DNA of 9,346 nucleotides from Actinomycetota bacterium. Lineage in GTDB: Bacteria; Actinomycetota; Actinomycetes; Nanopelagicales; Nanopelagicaceae. Location of the stretch: contig SYAM01000097.1 in the NCBI GenBank assembly GCA_005787645.1, forward strand, positions 1 to 9,346, read 5' to 3'. Of this stretch, positions 1 to 7,634 are shown one piece after another; the first letter of the stretch is position 1; every line of letters starts with the position of its first letter. A model generated the notes under the pieces. The model searched no databases, had not been told where the DNA came from, and was given only the letters and a program-made list of their open reading frames with translations. The position numbers were made by a program, and so were the translations under genes.

Positions 1-1
1 A

Positions 2-301
2 AATGTGAAAGTGGATTCTTGGAGTGGATTACTCATCGATTATTGCAAGGAGCGAAAGATTCGTGCGATCGTTAAGGGTTTACGTGCAGTGAGCGATTTC
101 GACTACGAGCTACAAATGGCGCAGATGAATCGCCAACTCTCTGGGGTTGAGACTCTTTTCATGGCTACCCGCCCTGAATATTCATTCCTCTCCTCGTCGC
201 TGGTAAAAGAACTTGCCACCTATGGTGGAGATGTCTCAACGTATGTGCCTGCTCCGGTGCACATTTCCTTACTTGAGCGGATGTCAGGGGGAAAGGGATA
301 A
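2..301 (+). CDS. coaD: Phosphopantetheine adenylyltransferase, C-terminal part (5' end outside window)
   Basis: CoaD transfers AMP from ATP to 4'-phosphopantetheine to make dephospho-CoA, the penultimate step of coenzyme A synthesis, in the cytoplasm. The 99 residues visible are the C-terminal ~60% of a family usually near 160 residues, so the true start lies upstream; the GTG at 5 is just an in-frame valine codon. Family landmarks are the SGLLIDY segment, the KGLRAVSDFDYE nucleotide/pantetheine-binding stretch, the AQMNRQL helix, and SFLSSSLVKELA followed by GGDVSTYVP. The motif usually written RGLR reads KGLR here, a conservative change at a ligand-contacting position. The TAA at 299-301 directly abuts the ATG of the next gene. 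The upstream part with the HxGH nucleotidyltransferase motif cannot be seen. Confidence 0.95.
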   Translation, partial: NVKVDSWSGLLIDYCKERKIRAIVKGLRAVSDFDYELQMAQMNRQLSGVETLFMATRPEYSFLSSSLVKELATYGGDVSTYVPAPVHISLLERMSGGKG

Positions 302-781
302 ATGGAATCTCTAGAGAAGTTACAACTTGCAATTTCAATGGTCGAGGAAGCCCGTTCGGTTCCGTTGAGTGCATCGTGTGTAGTTCACCGTGGTGAATTA
401 CTCGGCATGTTGGATGAAGTGCGATTGAGCCTGCCATCTGATTTAGATGCTGCGGCAAAAGTTCTCACCGACCGCGATGTAATCATCGAAGAGGGAAGAG
501 CAAGTGCAGAGCAATTAATCGCGATGGCTCGTGAGGAAGCCGCCCGTCTAGTCGAACAGACCGAAGTTGTGATTGCCGCGCGTACTGAATCTGAGCGAAT
601 CTTGAGTCAAGCCCACCAAACGGCTCAAGAACAACGCGATGAAGTTGATTCATACATCGACTCCCGATTGGCAACACTCGAGGTGATCCTCACTAAGACT
701 ATGGATGCAGTCGTTAAGGGACGTGAGCGAATTGCAGGGGCAAGTGAGAAGGATGTACTTTCCACACTCGCTGACGAGTAA
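302..781 (+). CDS. SepIVA/DivIVA-like coiled-coil protein (Rv2927c-type)
   Basis: A 159-residue soluble protein with no signal peptide or membrane segment. The N-terminal ~45 residues (MVEEARSVPLSASCVVHR, then ELLGMLDEVR) match the conserved start of the actinobacterial family that includes mycobacterial SepIVA (Rv2927c), a DivIVA-domain protein needed for septation and envelope organisation. Residues ~47-140 are highly charged, rich in Ala/Glu/Arg/Gln with heptad-like spacing, so probably a long coiled coil; automatic pipelines often label this family 'ATP synthase subunit b-like' for that reason alone. It is shorter than mycobacterial SepIVA, mostly at the C-terminus. The start is the ATG immediately after the coaD stop, with the purine-rich stretch at 288-298 as ribosome-binding site. 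Position next to the DUF177 gene is as in mycobacteria. The family assignment is confident; a division role here is inferred from homology. Confidence 0.8.
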   Translation: MESLEKLQLAISMVEEARSVPLSASCVVHRGELLGMLDEVRLSLPSDLDAAAKVLTDRDVIIEEGRASAEQLIAMAREEAARLVEQTEVVIAARTESERILSQAHQTAQEQRDEVDSYIDSRLATLEVILTKTMDAVVKGRERIAGASEKDVLSTLADE

Positions 782-791
782 GTGAAACGCT

Positions 792-1334
792 ATGGCAGCG
801 CCCCTACCCGTATCTGATTTTCTCGTCTCAATTCATGACCTCAAACGCCAACCTGGCGAGATGATGGAAATCAGGCGCAACTTTGCAAATCCTGAGCGAA
901 TTGGAATTGATGTCATTGCAATTGAGGCTCAGACTGATTTCCGAATAACAGGTCGGATTGAGTCGGTCTCTACAGGCGTACTGACAACTTGTGGAATCTC
1001 ATCTTCAGCAGCGGGTGAATGTGTGCGCTGCCTAGACCCAATTACGCTCCCTATAGATGTTCGGTTTCAGGAGTTGTACTTCTATGAGATCCCTTCAGAT
1101 TGGGATGAGGATGATGATCCACCGCTATTGATTACCGAGGAGCGGATCGACCTGCTTCCTCCGGTCCGAGACGCGGTCATTTTGGAGCTTCCACTTGCGC
1201 CACATTGCTCCGACGATTGCCGTGGGCTATGCCCTGACTGCGGCGAGAAAATTGCCGAAAATCCGCAAGGACATAGCCACCAGAAAATCGACCCACGCTG
1301 GGCCAAGTTACGTGAGGTGCCCGGGCTGGAATAG
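792..1334 (+). CDS. DUF177 / YceD family protein, metal-binding Cys motifs
   Basis: A 180-residue member of the DUF177 (YceD) family, widely encoded just before rpmF and linked in other bacteria and plants to 23S rRNA accumulation and large-subunit biogenesis. The N-terminal half begins with the typical FLVSIHDLKRQPGEM segment. A first Cys pair is C77-x2-C80 (GECVRCLDPI). The acidic stretch DWDEDDDP (103-110) and the EERIDLLPPVRDAVILELPLAP segment precede a second cluster, C139, C143, C147 and C150 (HCSDDCRGLCPDCG), which looks like a metal site. The C-terminal IDPRWAKL is a family hallmark. The ATG at 792 lies 10 nt after the previous stop and has only a weak ribosome-binding site, suggesting translational coupling. 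The exact molecular role in actinobacteria is unknown. Confidence 0.88.
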   Translation: MAAPLPVSDFLVSIHDLKRQPGEMMEIRRNFANPERIGIDVIAIEAQTDFRITGRIESVSTGVLTTCGISSSAAGECVRCLDPITLPIDVRFQELYFYEIPSDWDEDDDPPLLITEERIDLLPPVRDAVILELPLAPHCSDDCRGLCPDCGEKIAENPQGHSHQKIDPRWAKLREVPGLE

Positions 1335-1379
1335 GGGCTGGTTTTGGCAAATCCGGGGCTCATGCGGGATAGTTCTCCC

Positions 1380-1553
1380 ATGCCAGTTCCCAAGCGAAAA
1401 CTCTCTCGCGCCCGCACCCGTTGGCGCCGGAGCATGTGGCGTACCACCGCAGCGAACACTGTTCTCTGTGAGCAGTGCCGCCAGCCACGTCTACAACACA
1501 TTGCTTGCCCAACCTGTGGCACCTATCGGGACCGTAACGCTCTAGAGGTTTAA
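1380..1553 (+). CDS. rpmF: 50S ribosomal protein L32 (bL32), zinc-binding form
   Basis: A 57-residue ribosomal protein of the large subunit. The N-terminus MPVPKRKLSRARTRWRRS is the classic L32 opening (usually MAVPKRK), and Cys30, Cys33, Cys43 and Cys46 (CEQC and CPTC) form the zinc-ribbon of the C+ type. Because L32 proteins begin at this methionine and are normally 55-60 residues, I chose the ATG at 1380 over the in-frame TTG at 1344 and ATG at 1362, which would add a 12- or 6-residue tail foreign to the family. The 45-nt gap after the DUF177 gene holds no strong Shine-Dalgarno. The DUF177-rpmF pair is a very common bacterial arrangement and supports both calls. The zinc-binding form implies that L32 in this organism depends on zinc unless a C- paralogue exists elsewhere. 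Confidence 0.95.
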   Translation: MPVPKRKLSRARTRWRRSMWRTTAANTVLCEQCRQPRLQHIACPTCGTYRDRNALEV

Positions 1554-1561
1554 GTAAGACC

Positions 1562-2245
1562 ATGCATCGCGACCTCACTCAGGCTCTCGGTGCCGAAATA
1601 AATGCGCAACTACTGGAAATCGCCCTTACTCATCGCTCCTACGCTTACGAATTAGGTGGCCTACCTACCTATGAGCGCCTGGAGTTTCTTGGCGATAGCG
1701 TCCTGGGATTGATAGTCACCGCAGAGTTGTATCAACGGTATCCGGATTTACCAGAGAGTCGATTAAGTCCGCTGCGCTCGGGGATTGTCAACACCGTTGC
1801 GCTCGCCGATGTAGCTCGCGCACTTGGACTTGGCAGTCATATCAAAATTGGCAAAGGCGAAGAGAGCTCTGGTGGTCGAGATAAATCTTCGATACTCGCT
1901 GACGCACTAGAAGCGCTCTTCGGAGCGCTCTATCTCGATAAAGGTTTTGAAGTCGCGAAGAGCATCATCCTGCCTTTGATCTCACCTGTGATTGGTAGCG
2001 CTCTTGAGAAGGGTGCAGGTCTTGACGGGAAGACTGCCCTACAAGAGTTGCTCGCCGAGAGGAATTTAGGCGTTCCAGAATATGTCGTTCGCGACTCTGG
2101 ACCAGATCACGATAAGGATTTTGTTGCAGAGGTTCTCATCCATGAAAAAGTTGTCGGACGCGGCGAGGGCAAGAGTAAGCGCGAAGCAGAGCAGATTGCT
2201 GCAACGATGGCCTTCACAACGCTAATTACTCACAATCGTGCCTGA
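1562..2245 (+). CDS. rnc: Ribonuclease III
   Basis: RNase III cuts double-stranded RNA, mainly in rRNA precursor maturation and mRNA turnover. The 227-residue protein has the normal two-domain layout. The catalytic domain spans ~1-150 with the signature ERLEFLGDS at 38-46. Acidic residues E38, E41, D45, E65, D114 and E117 are all present and, by chance of alignment, carry the same numbers as in the E. coli enzyme. A double-stranded RNA-binding domain spans ~155-223, ending in the KSKREAEQIAA helix that contacts RNA. The ATG at 1562 is 8 nt after the rpmF stop. The 3' end overlaps the mutM start by 8 nt, implying coupled translation. The enzyme appears intact and functional. Confidence 0.97.
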   Translation: MHRDLTQALGAEINAQLLEIALTHRSYAYELGGLPTYERLEFLGDSVLGLIVTAELYQRYPDLPESRLSPLRSGIVNTVALADVARALGLGSHIKIGKGEESSGGRDKSSILADALEALFGALYLDKGFEVAKSIILPLISPVIGSALEKGAGLDGKTALQELLAERNLGVPEYVVRDSGPDHDKDFVAEVLIHEKVVGRGEGKSKREAEQIAATMAFTTLITHNRA

Positions 2246-3131
2246 ATTACCTGAAGTAGAGACTGTTCGGCGTGACCTGCAAGAGTGGTTGCCAACACGA
2301 GAGATCGCCTCAATAAAAATTCTCCACCCACGCGCGGTCCGTCGAAATTCTGGGCCCTCTCTGCGAAGCGCTAAAAACCCACTTATTGGTGCGCGGGTGG
2401 TATCGGTAAATCGACGAGGAAAATTCCTTTGGCTTTCCTTCGATCGACCCTATGCGCTGGTAATACATCTAGGAATGAGCGGCCAAGTCCATTTGCCGGA
2501 AGTCCCTACAAGCAGATCGCCACACCTTCGTGCGCGATTGGAATTCTTGAAAGGTGAAAAAGAGTTTCACTTCATCGATCAACGAACCTTTGGCTATTTG
2601 GCAGCCGAGGAAATGACCGATGACCCTTTTTCCATAGTGGGCACGTCGCGATCTATCCCGGCATCGATCACCCATATCGCCCCGGACCTTCTCGAAGTCT
2701 GCGAGGGTAACCGCGTTGAACTCTCTCTTGCCGCGCTCAACGACCGAATTCGTTCCCGAAGAAGTGAGATCAAGCGAATCTTGCTCAACCAGGGGGTAGT
2801 CAGCGGGGTGGGCAACATCTATGCCGATGAGGGGCTATGGGCGGCAAAGATTCACCCAGAGCGTCCGGCTAACGAGTTGAGCGCCCGCGAAGTGGAGAGA
2901 TTGCTCGATGAATTGCGGGCGGTGATGGTTCGTGCAATTACAGTTGGCGGAACCTCTCTTGAAGATAAGCAATACACGCGCGTCAACGGAGAGAGTGGCT
3001 ATTTCGATATCGAACTGAACGCATACGGTCAGGATGGTGAACCCTGCCCACGTTGCGGAACCCTCATCCAAAGGTTGAGGTTTATGAATCGCGCGAGCCA
3101 TCTCTGTACCAACTGCCAGAAGAAGCGGTAG
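2238..3131 (+). CDS. mutM: Formamidopyrimidine-DNA glycosylase (Fpg/MutM)
   Basis: A bifunctional DNA glycosylase/AP lyase that removes 8-oxoguanine and formamidopyrimidines. The 297-residue protein starts at a GTG inside the end of rnc; this start is fixed because the catalytic N-terminus PELPEVETV must follow the removed Met. P2 is the nucleophile and E3 the general acid. K62 (RRGKFLW) is the conserved beta-hairpin lysine. M80, R116 and F118 correspond to the three residues that fill the void left by the flipped base. The helix-two-turn-helix region holds GVGNIYADE with N193 contacting DNA. The C-terminal zinc finger uses C270, C273, C290 and C293, with R285 on the hairpin tip. All key residues are present. 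It is slightly longer than the usual 270-290 residues, owing to a loop near residues 121-145. Confidence 0.97.
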   Translation: MPELPEVETVRRDLQEWLPTREIASIKILHPRAVRRNSGPSLRSAKNPLIGARVVSVNRRGKFLWLSFDRPYALVIHLGMSGQVHLPEVPTSRSPHLRARLEFLKGEKEFHFIDQRTFGYLAAEEMTDDPFSIVGTSRSIPASITHIAPDLLEVCEGNRVELSLAALNDRIRSRRSEIKRILLNQGVVSGVGNIYADEGLWAAKIHPERPANELSAREVERLLDELRAVMVRAITVGGTSLEDKQYTRVNGESGYFDIELNAYGQDGEPCPRCGTLIQRLRFMNRASHLCTNCQKKR

Positions 3132-3180
3132 GAGATAGTTAGGGTATTGGGGTACGTGCGCTTATCGGTTGAGGGCAGTG

Positions 3181-3186
3181 GGGAGG
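3181..3186 (+). promoter_or_regulatory. Ribosome-binding site deciding the smc start
   Basis: GGGAGG lies 9 nt before the ATG at 3196. It favours that ATG over the upstream in-frame TTG at 3169 and GTG at 3187, and agrees with the family N-terminus MYLKALTLKGFKSF. The 64-nt gap between mutM and smc (3132-3195) holds no convincing promoter hexamers or terminator hairpin. Confidence 0.6.
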
Positions 3187-3195
3187 GTGGAGTCG

Positions 3196-6100
3196 ATGTA
3201 TCTCAAGGCGCTGACCTTGAAAGGCTTTAAATCCTTTGCCTCCGCAACCACGCTCCGCTTCGAGCCAGGAATCACCTGCGTAGTCGGACCCAATGGCTCG
3301 GGTAAATCCAACATCATTGATGCGCTCACCTGGGTGATGGGCGAACAGGGCGCAAAGAGTCTTCGTGGCGGCAAGATGGAAGATGTCATCTTCGCGGGAA
3401 CGACTGGAAGAGCGCCACTGGGTCGCGCTGAAGTCTCGGTGACCATCGACAATAGCGATGGCGCGCTACCAATCGAGTTTACTGAAGTGACGATTTCGCG
3501 AATCCTCTTTCGAAATGGAACGAGCGAGTATCAAATCAATGGTGAAACCTCTCGTTTGCTAGATATCCAAGAGTTGCTCAGTGACAGTGGAATTGGTCGT
3601 GAGATGCACGTTGTCGTTGGTCAGGGGCAACTTGATTCGATCCTCTCTGCCAATCCTGAAGAGCGAAGAGCATTTATCGAAGAGGCTTCGGGAATCCTTA
3701 AGCATCGCAAGCGCAAAGAGAAGGCCCTTCGCAAACTTGAGGCGATGCAGGCTAACTTCACCCGAATTCAGGACCTACTCACTGAGTTACGCCGACAACT
3801 AAAGCCGCTGGGCAAGCAAGCAGAGGTAGCGAAAAAGGCAGCCACGATCCAAGCAGATGTTCGTGACGCGCGCTTGCGCCTTTACGCTGATGACTTGATT
3901 CAATTAAAAGAGAATTTCACCATTGAAGTAAGTGATGAGAATGCATTACGAGCCCGTAGAAGTGAAGTTGAGCGTGAATTAGAGGCTATTCGCGCGAGAG
4001 AAAGTGAATTAGAGCAACTCACCTTCTCGCAGTCACCTATCCTTACCAAGGCTCAAGATACCTTCTATCAATTGAATTCTTTACGTGAACGCTTTCGCGG
4101 TAGCGCCAATCTCGCTAGTGAGCGAGCTCGCTATCTCTCGGATTCTGAAGAGGTGCTCTCGTCAACAATCGATCCGGATGCTCTTGAACGTGAAGCCGCA
4201 GGCATTCGAGCGCAAGAACAATCTTTACGTCACTCATTGACTTCTCAAGAAGAGACTCTTCGGATTGCCAGCGCGAATTTGGCAGAGGTCGAGAACGAAC
4301 TCAAGGCCAGCGAGAATGATCTCTCGCAAGCGTTACGTGCAGCAGCTGATGTGCGGGAAGGGAATGCTCGTCGAGAAGGTGAAATCAATTCGCTCAAATC
4401 TCGAATGCAGGCGAGTGAATCTGAGATTGAAAGAGTCACCCGAAATCGAGACGATGCGCTGTTTCGAGCCACTCAAGCGCAACAGAAATTTGCCGCGAAA
4501 GAAGCCGAGATTGCTGGACATGGTGCCGGTGAAGAGAAGTTGGATTCTGATTATCAAACTCGTAAGAATGCACTGGATGCTGCGAGTTCTACTTTAGAGA
4601 ACTTGCGGGATCGCGAACGGGCAGTCGAACGCGAGCGCTCATCGACCCACGCTCGAGTTGAAGCGTTGACGCTCTCTGTCTCTTCTCGAGATGGTAGCGC
4701 GTTATTACTTGGCGCTCGCGGTGAGATACCAGTGCTGGGATCCCTTTCTGAGCTCATGGAAGTAGCTCCAGGCTGGGAATCAGCGATAGGCGCTGCGCTG
4801 GGATCTCTTGCTGATGCTGTGGTGGTCAATCGATTATCCGATGCCTTAGATGCGTTGACGCTTTTGAAGCGCGAAAGCGCCGGGCGGGCTGAAATTGTCG
4901 TAGTTGGAGGGAATGAATCATCGACCCCTTTCACTCAGATGTTCAATCAACCTCTTCCGCAAGGGGCTTACCGGGCAGTTGATGTCATTCGAACCTCCCA
5001 ACTACAACGACCGCTCTCACAAATCCTTGGCAATACCTTGGTTGCTGAATCGCTCAATATCGCGCACACGATTTTGCAGCAGTACCCACAGGTGCGCGTG
5101 GTTACAAAAGAAGGTGATGTGCTTGGGCGAGATTTGGTCAGCGGGGGATCCAAGCGGGATTCCAGCGTGGTCGAAATAAATGCAGCTATCGAAGGTAGTG
5201 AACGAAAGCTCGCTGAGTTGACGCATCAAGGTGAACGACTTAGATTCGAGATTGCACAAGCGGTCGAGAAAGTCCATGAAGAGCGGGCTGAGCTGGATAA
5301 GTTAGTTGCGGCGCTCAATGAATCCGATGCGCGTATGGCAGCACTTGCCGAGCAAATAGCGGTATTCAGTCAGACAAGAAGCGCTGCCCAAGGTGAGGCT
5401 GATCGCTTAATGCTTTCAATCAACGAAGCAAATGAATTGCTTGCACAGTACAGCAATGAACTCCTTCTTCTTGAGAGCACTCCGACGATTACTGCGCCAA
5501 CTGTTGATTTCTCCTCCTTTGAAATTGAGCCACTCCGCGAACGAGTGTCGTTGGCAAGAACTGTGGAGATGGAAGCAAAGTTGACGCTACGCACAGGTGA
5601 AGAGCGAGTCAATGCGCTTGCCGACAGAGCGCTCCAGCTCGAACGTGGCGCAGCGAATGAGCGCGATATGCGAGTGCGAGCAATCAATAAACGAGAGGCG
5701 CGAGCGAGTGCAGCAATCGTTGCCCAGCAACTGGCGGAAATCGCATATGACGCATTAATCCAGATTGAAGTTTCAATCACGAGAGCAATGGCAGAGCGGA
5801 ATGCACTTGAGGCCGCTCGGACAGAACGTGAGGGCGAAATTCTTGCAGTTCGCGGTAAGAATCGTGAGTTGACTACCGAGATGAAGCAACTCACCGATAG
5901 CGTCCATAAAGATGAGATTGCTCGAGCCGAACACCGAATGCGAATCGAACAGTTAGAGGAGAAAATCATCACTGAATTCGGTTTAGATATTCAGACTCTC
6001 ATCTCTGAGTATGGTCCTACCAACGATGTTCCTACTTTCGTGCTCGATGATGACGGACAGGTAATCTCAACGGAAGTCATCCCGTATCGACGTGATCAAC

Positions 6101-6750
6101 AAGAGAAACGGTTGACGGCAGCCGAGCGATCACTTGCTCTGTTAGGAAAGATTAACCCGTTAGCGCTTGAGGAATTCTCTGCCCTTGAGGAACGCTCCAA
6201 GTATCTGGCAGATCAATTAGAGGATCTCAAGAACACCCGTCGAGATCTTTTGGAGATTGTCCGTGAGGTAGATGAACGGGTGGAGACGATTTTCAAAGAG
6301 GCGTATCGAGATACTGCCAAAGCATTTGCCGAGATCTTCCCGCGTTTATTCCCCGGTGGTGATGGACGCTTGTTCCTGACCAACCCAGAGGATTGGCTCA
6401 CCACTGGTGTAGAGATAGAAGCCCGCCCACCTGGAAAACGTGTCAAACGTCTCTCGCTGCTCTCCGGTGGTGAGCGCTCTCTTACGGCCGTGGCTCTCCT
6501 TGTAGCAATCTTCAAAGCAAGACCAAGTCCGTTCTATGTGCTCGATGAGGTTGAAGCGGCTCTGGATGATATGAACTTAGGTCGATTACTAGAGGTGCTC
6601 GCCGAGTTGCGAGCAGATTCACAATTGATCATCGTGACTCATCAAAAGCGCACTATGGAGATTGCCGATTCGCTGTATGGAATGACCATGCGTGGCGATG
6701 GGGTGACTGAAGTTATTTCTCAACGTATACGCGAAGTTGAGAACGCCTAG
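3196..6750 (+). CDS. smc: Chromosome segregation/condensation ATPase Smc
   Basis: Smc forms the core of the bacterial condensin that extrudes DNA loops and helps separate replicated chromosomes, normally with ScpA and ScpB (not in this window). The 1184-residue protein has the full SMC plan. The N-terminal head carries Walker A GPNGSGKSN at 31-39, R57 in LRGGK, and the Q-loop at about Q143. Two long charged coiled coils flank a hinge at ~505-655 (LGARGEIPVLGSL to GRDLVSGGSK). The C-terminal head carries the ABC signature LSGGERS (~1089-1095), Walker B FYVLDEVEAALDD with D1117 and catalytic E1118, and the H-switch His at ~1149. The length is typical for the family and the frame is uninterrupted. 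The start is chosen on the ribosome-binding site and the family N-terminus. The stop overlaps ftsY by one base. smc next to ftsY is a common actinobacterial arrangement. Confidence 0.98.
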   Translation: MYLKALTLKGFKSFASATTLRFEPGITCVVGPNGSGKSNIIDALTWVMGEQGAKSLRGGKMEDVIFAGTTGRAPLGRAEVSVTIDNSDGALPIEFTEVTISRILFRNGTSEYQINGETSRLLDIQELLSDSGIGREMHVVVGQGQLDSILSANPEERRAFIEEASGILKHRKRKEKALRKLEAMQANFTRIQDLLTELRRQLKPLGKQAEVAKKAATIQADVRDARLRLYADDLIQLKENFTIEVSDENALRARRSEVERELEAIRARESELEQLTFSQSPILTKAQDTFYQLNSLRERFRGSANLASERARYLSDSEEVLSSTIDPDALEREAAGIRAQEQSLRHSLTSQEETLRIASANLAEVENELKASENDLSQALRAAADVREGNARREGEINSLKSRMQASESEIERVTRNRDDALFRATQAQQKFAAKEAEIAGHGAGEEKLDSDYQTRKNALDAASSTLENLRDRERAVERERSSTHARVEALTLSVSSRDGSALLLGARGEIPVLGSLSELMEVAPGWESAIGAALGSLADAVVVNRLSDALDALTLLKRESAGRAEIVVVGGNESSTPFTQMFNQPLPQGAYRAVDVIRTSQLQRPLSQILGNTLVAESLNIAHTILQQYPQVRVVTKEGDVLGRDLVSGGSKRDSSVVEINAAIEGSERKLAELTHQGERLRFEIAQAVEKVHEERAELDKLVAALNESDARMAALAEQIAVFSQTRSAAQGEADRLMLSINEANELLAQYSNELLLLESTPTITAPTVDFSSFEIEPLRERVSLARTVEMEAKLTLRTGEERVNALADRALQLERGAANERDMRVRAINKREARASAAIVAQQLAEIAYDALIQIEVSITRAMAERNALEAARTEREGEILAVRGKNRELTTEMKQLTDSVHKDEIARAEHRMRIEQLEEKIITEFGLDIQTLISEYGPTNDVPTFVLDDDGQVISTEVIPYRRDQQEKRLTAAERSLALLGKINPLALEEFSALEERSKYLADQLEDLKNTRRDLLEIVREVDERVETIFKEAYRDTAKAFAEIFPRLFPGGDGRLFLTNPEDWLTTGVEIEARPPGKRVKRLSLLSGGERSLTAVALLVAIFKARPSPFYVLDEVEAALDDMNLGRLLEVLAELRADSQLIIVTHQKRTMEIADSLYGMTMRGDGVTEVISQRIREVENA

Positions 6751-7580
6751 TGTCATTACTCTCCCGATTTACATCGCTCTTCACAAGAGAGGATCGAGCA
6801 AGCGTCGATTGGCAAGATTTAGAAGCGACTTTGATTGCCACAGATATCGGTCCAACTCTTGCGAAAAAAATCTCTGATCGATTGCATGATGAGAAGAAGC
6901 TCACCCTTGAAGTGGCGCTAGGCGAGCTACTCATGTCAGCTGATCGCTCATTATTTACCGCAGGATCTACTCCGACTGTGATCTTGGTTGTCGGAGTCAA
7001 TGGAAGCGGGAAGACCACAAGCGTGGGAAAGTTGGCAGCGCGTCTTCACGCGCAAGGATCATCAGTAGTCGTGGTCGCTGCGGACACCTTCCGCGCAGCT
7101 GCACGAGAGCAACTGCAAACGTGGGCTACGCGCATCGGCGTGAGATGTGTAAGTGGCAAAGATGGTGCCGATCCTGCAGCGGTGGCATTCGATGGGGTCT
7201 CACAAGCGGTCGATCGAGGGGCTGACTTCGTGATCATCGATACTGCTGGGAGATTGCAGACCAAAGAGGGATTGATGGATCAACTGGGAAAGATTCGACG
7301 GGTTGTGGAGAAGAAGGTGCCTGTTAGCGAGGTGCTTCTCGTTCTCGATGGAAGCACTGGCCAAAATGCTCTCTCGCAAGGGGCCAGTTTCACCGCGGCT
7401 GTGCAGGTAACCGGCCTGGTACTCACCAAACTCGATGGCTCGAGCAAAGGTGGATCTGCCCTTGCAATCGAAGCAACGCTTGGGATTCCCATTAAATTCA
7501 TCGGCACGGGCGAGGGTCCGAGTGATCTCGCCCCATTTGTGCCGGATTCCTATATCGCCTCATTGGTAGGGCCCCAGTAG
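6750..7580 (+). CDS. ftsY: Signal recognition particle receptor FtsY, minimal NG form
   Basis: FtsY is the membrane-associated SRP receptor; its GTPase domain pairs with that of Ffh to deliver nascent membrane proteins to the translocon. Only 276 residues are encoded. The first ~15 (MSLLSRFTSLFTR) could form a short amphipathic membrane-targeting helix. The N domain follows (~18-70). The G domain has GVNGSGKTT (82-90), DTFRAAAREQL (112-122), DTAGRLQT (164-171), TKLDGSSKGG (226-235) and the GTGEGPSDL closing motif (252-260). All GTP-binding motifs are intact. The acidic A domain, and the membrane segment found in larger actinobacterial FtsY proteins, is absent. An in-frame TGA at 6738-6740, nine bases before the start, rules out a longer reading. 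The GTG start shares its G with the smc TAG stop. Confidence 0.96.
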   Translation: MSLLSRFTSLFTREDRASVDWQDLEATLIATDIGPTLAKKISDRLHDEKKLTLEVALGELLMSADRSLFTAGSTPTVILVVGVNGSGKTTSVGKLAARLHAQGSSVVVVAADTFRAAAREQLQTWATRIGVRCVSGKDGADPAAVAFDGVSQAVDRGADFVIIDTAGRLQTKEGLMDQLGKIRRVVEKKVPVSEVLLVLDGSTGQNALSQGASFTAAVQVTGLVLTKLDGSSKGGSALAIEATLGIPIKFIGTGEGPSDLAPFVPDSYIASLVGPQ

Positions 7581-7597
7581 CCAGCCAGTAGCCAGCC
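7576..7597 (+). repeat. 11-bp perfect tandem duplication across the ftsY stop codon
   Basis: AGTAGCCAGCC occurs twice head to tail, at 7576-7586 and 7587-7597. The first copy contains the ftsY TAG (7578-7580). The second lies in the gap and its TAG is out of frame. It looks like a replication-slippage duplication rather than a functional element. It ends in GCCGGC with no following T-run. Confidence 0.85.
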
Positions 7598-7601
7598 GGC
7601 G

Positions 7602-7634
7602 AAACAATTTTGTTACATAGGGCCTGAATTGTTT
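7602..7634 (+). repeat. 8-bp perfect inverted repeat upstream of amtB
   Basis: AAACAATT at 7602-7609 and AATTGTTT at 7627-7634 are exact reverse complements separated by 17 nt, giving a centre-to-centre distance of 25 bp. There is no GC-rich stem and no T-run after it, so it is unlikely to be an intrinsic terminator. The right arm touches the first GlnR half-site at 7632. It could be an operator for a dimeric regulator or chance in an AT-rich patch. Confidence 0.5.

Noticed and set aside
1344..1379. Upstream TTG/ATG starts that would lengthen L32 by up to 12 residues
   Set aside because: L32 begins at MxVPKRK throughout bacteria, so the ATG at 1380 is the consistent start.
1195..1545. A 116-codon + strand frame spanning the end of the DUF177 gene and rpmF
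   Set aside because: It overlaps two well-supported genes in another frame and its protein resembles nothing known; a shadow of the real coding frames.
3132..3195. Possible separate promoter or terminator between mutM and smc
   Set aside because: No pair of hexamers with sensible spacing and no hairpin with a T-run could be found; only the ribosome-binding site is convincing.
5370..5972. A 200-codon open frame on the minus strand inside smc
   Set aside because: It is antisense to the smc coiled coil and very Ser/Arg/Ala-rich, as expected from the complement of Glu/Arg/Leu-rich codons. It has no recognisable domain or ribosome-binding site.
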